Virus record (IMG/VR): IMGVR_UViG_3300044830_000029
Coordinates: 1 to 21,475 of that record
Origin: a virus
DNA: 21,475 nucleotides
Strand: one strand, 5' to 3'
Position numbers and translations under genes: made by a program. This document shows positions 20,978 to 21,475 of the stretch, piece by piece (the stretch's first letter is position 1; the number at the start of each line of letters is the position of its first letter). The notes below the pieces were generated by a model that did not search any database, was not told the DNA's origin, and saw only the letters and a program-made list of their open reading frames with translations.

Positions 20978-21475
20978 GTGGGCACAGCGGACAATGTGAT
21001 CATCGGTGTCACCGGCAAGGCCTACATGGCCGTCGTCGGCACCGCCTTCCCCGCCGACCCCTTCACGGCGTGGGCGACCCCGTGGGTGGACCTGGGCTAC
21101 ATCTCCACCGACGGCCTGGACGAGAGCCTGGGCGAGAACCGCACCGAGATCGACGCCTGGGGCGAGAACTCGCCGGTCATCACCCGGGTGAAGAACCGCC
21201 AGCAGACGTTCAAGATGACGTTCCTGGAGACCACGGCCGCAACCCTGCAGCTCTACTACGCGGTCAAGGCCTCCGACATGAACGCCTCCGGGGCCGGTAC
21301 GGGCGCCTTCGTGGCCTTCGGCTCCGCCTCGACGACCACGGCCTACACCACGGCCCTGGGCCTGGACGTCGTCATGGACAACAAGATCGAGCGGATCATG
21401 ATCGCGCGTGCGGACGTCACCAACCGCGGCGACCGCAAGTTCAACGCCAACGACGCCGCGTCCATGGAGATGACG
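20978..21475 (+). CDS. Major tail tube protein, truncated by the window end
   Basis: At least 166 residues from GTG 20978, with TTGAGGAGG upstream, and still open at the last base. VIIGVTGKAYMAVVGTAFPA, WVDLGYISTDGLDESLGEN, EIDAWGENSPVITRVKNRQQ, FKMTFLETTAATLQLYYAVK and MDNKIERIMIARADVTNRGD match siphovirus major tail proteins, which stack as hexamers to form the flexible tail. The position after the terminator agrees and indicates a siphovirus-type virion. Its end and any C-terminal Ig-like domain lie outside the window. Confidence 0.82.
   Translation, partial: MGTADNVIIGVTGKAYMAVVGTAFPADPFTAWATPWVDLGYISTDGLDESLGENRTEIDAWGENSPVITRVKNRQQTFKMTFLETTAATLQLYYAVKASDMNASGAGTGAFVAFGSASTTTAYTTALGLDVVMDNKIERIMIARADVTNRGDRKFNANDAASMEMT

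Noticed and set aside
1-21475. tRNA or rRNA genes
   Set aside because: I saw no cloverleaf-compatible segment with a T-loop GTTCRA box outside coding sequence, and no rRNA-like stretch.

Overview
The window is very GC-rich with strong third-position G/C, many GTG starts and dense start/stop overlaps. The protein families (a DUF2637-type membrane protein, a TraB/FtsK-like translocase, actinophage virion proteins) fit Streptomyces or a close actinomycete. It reads as part of a mobile element that joins a Streptomyces-type DNA-transfer module to the packaging, head and neck genes of a siphovirus. No integrase, replication protein, tRNA, lysis gene or tail tape-measure is visible, so whether the element is a prophage, a phage-plasmid or a conjugative-element/phage hybrid cannot be settled here.

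Layout. (1) 55-1870, plus strand: seven small, tightly coupled genes of unknown function. They include two adjacent paralogues and a 47-residue protein with a signal-peptide-like N-terminus. (2) 2010-9441, plus strand: the transfer/membrane module. It holds a four-helix membrane protein with a C-terminal GIY-YIG (T5orf172/MUG113-like) domain, a DUF2637-type four-helix protein, a two-helix spread-like protein, a 555-residue Lys/Ala/Asp/Thr-rich protein, a 122-residue helical protein sharing a C-terminal motif with it, a TraB/FtsK-type ATPase with a C-terminal winged helix, and a membrane-tethered Mrr-type nuclease. A long inverted repeat with a potential G-quadruplex arm precedes the 555-residue protein. 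(3) 9491-10131: a seam with two small convergent genes, two adjoining dyads and a terminator-like hairpin. (4) 10132-12206, plus strand: three actinophage-like accessory virion genes, one with ten 20-residue repeats. (5) 12225-16919, minus strand: MuF-like protein, small terminase, large terminase, portal and a small membrane protein, in transcription order. (6) 17077-21475, plus strand: scaffold-like protein, P22-type major capsid protein, decoration-like protein, head-tail adaptor, stopper, HK97 gp10-like protein, tail terminator and the start of the major tail protein, which runs off the window.

Working together: the terminase pair and portal would package DNA into a capsid built by the scaffold and coat proteins, and the neck genes would close the head and join a flexible tail. 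Independently, the TraB-like translocase with its small membrane partners could move double-stranded DNA between mycelial cells. The two membrane-anchored nuclease-like proteins at the two ends of that module are the least explained part.
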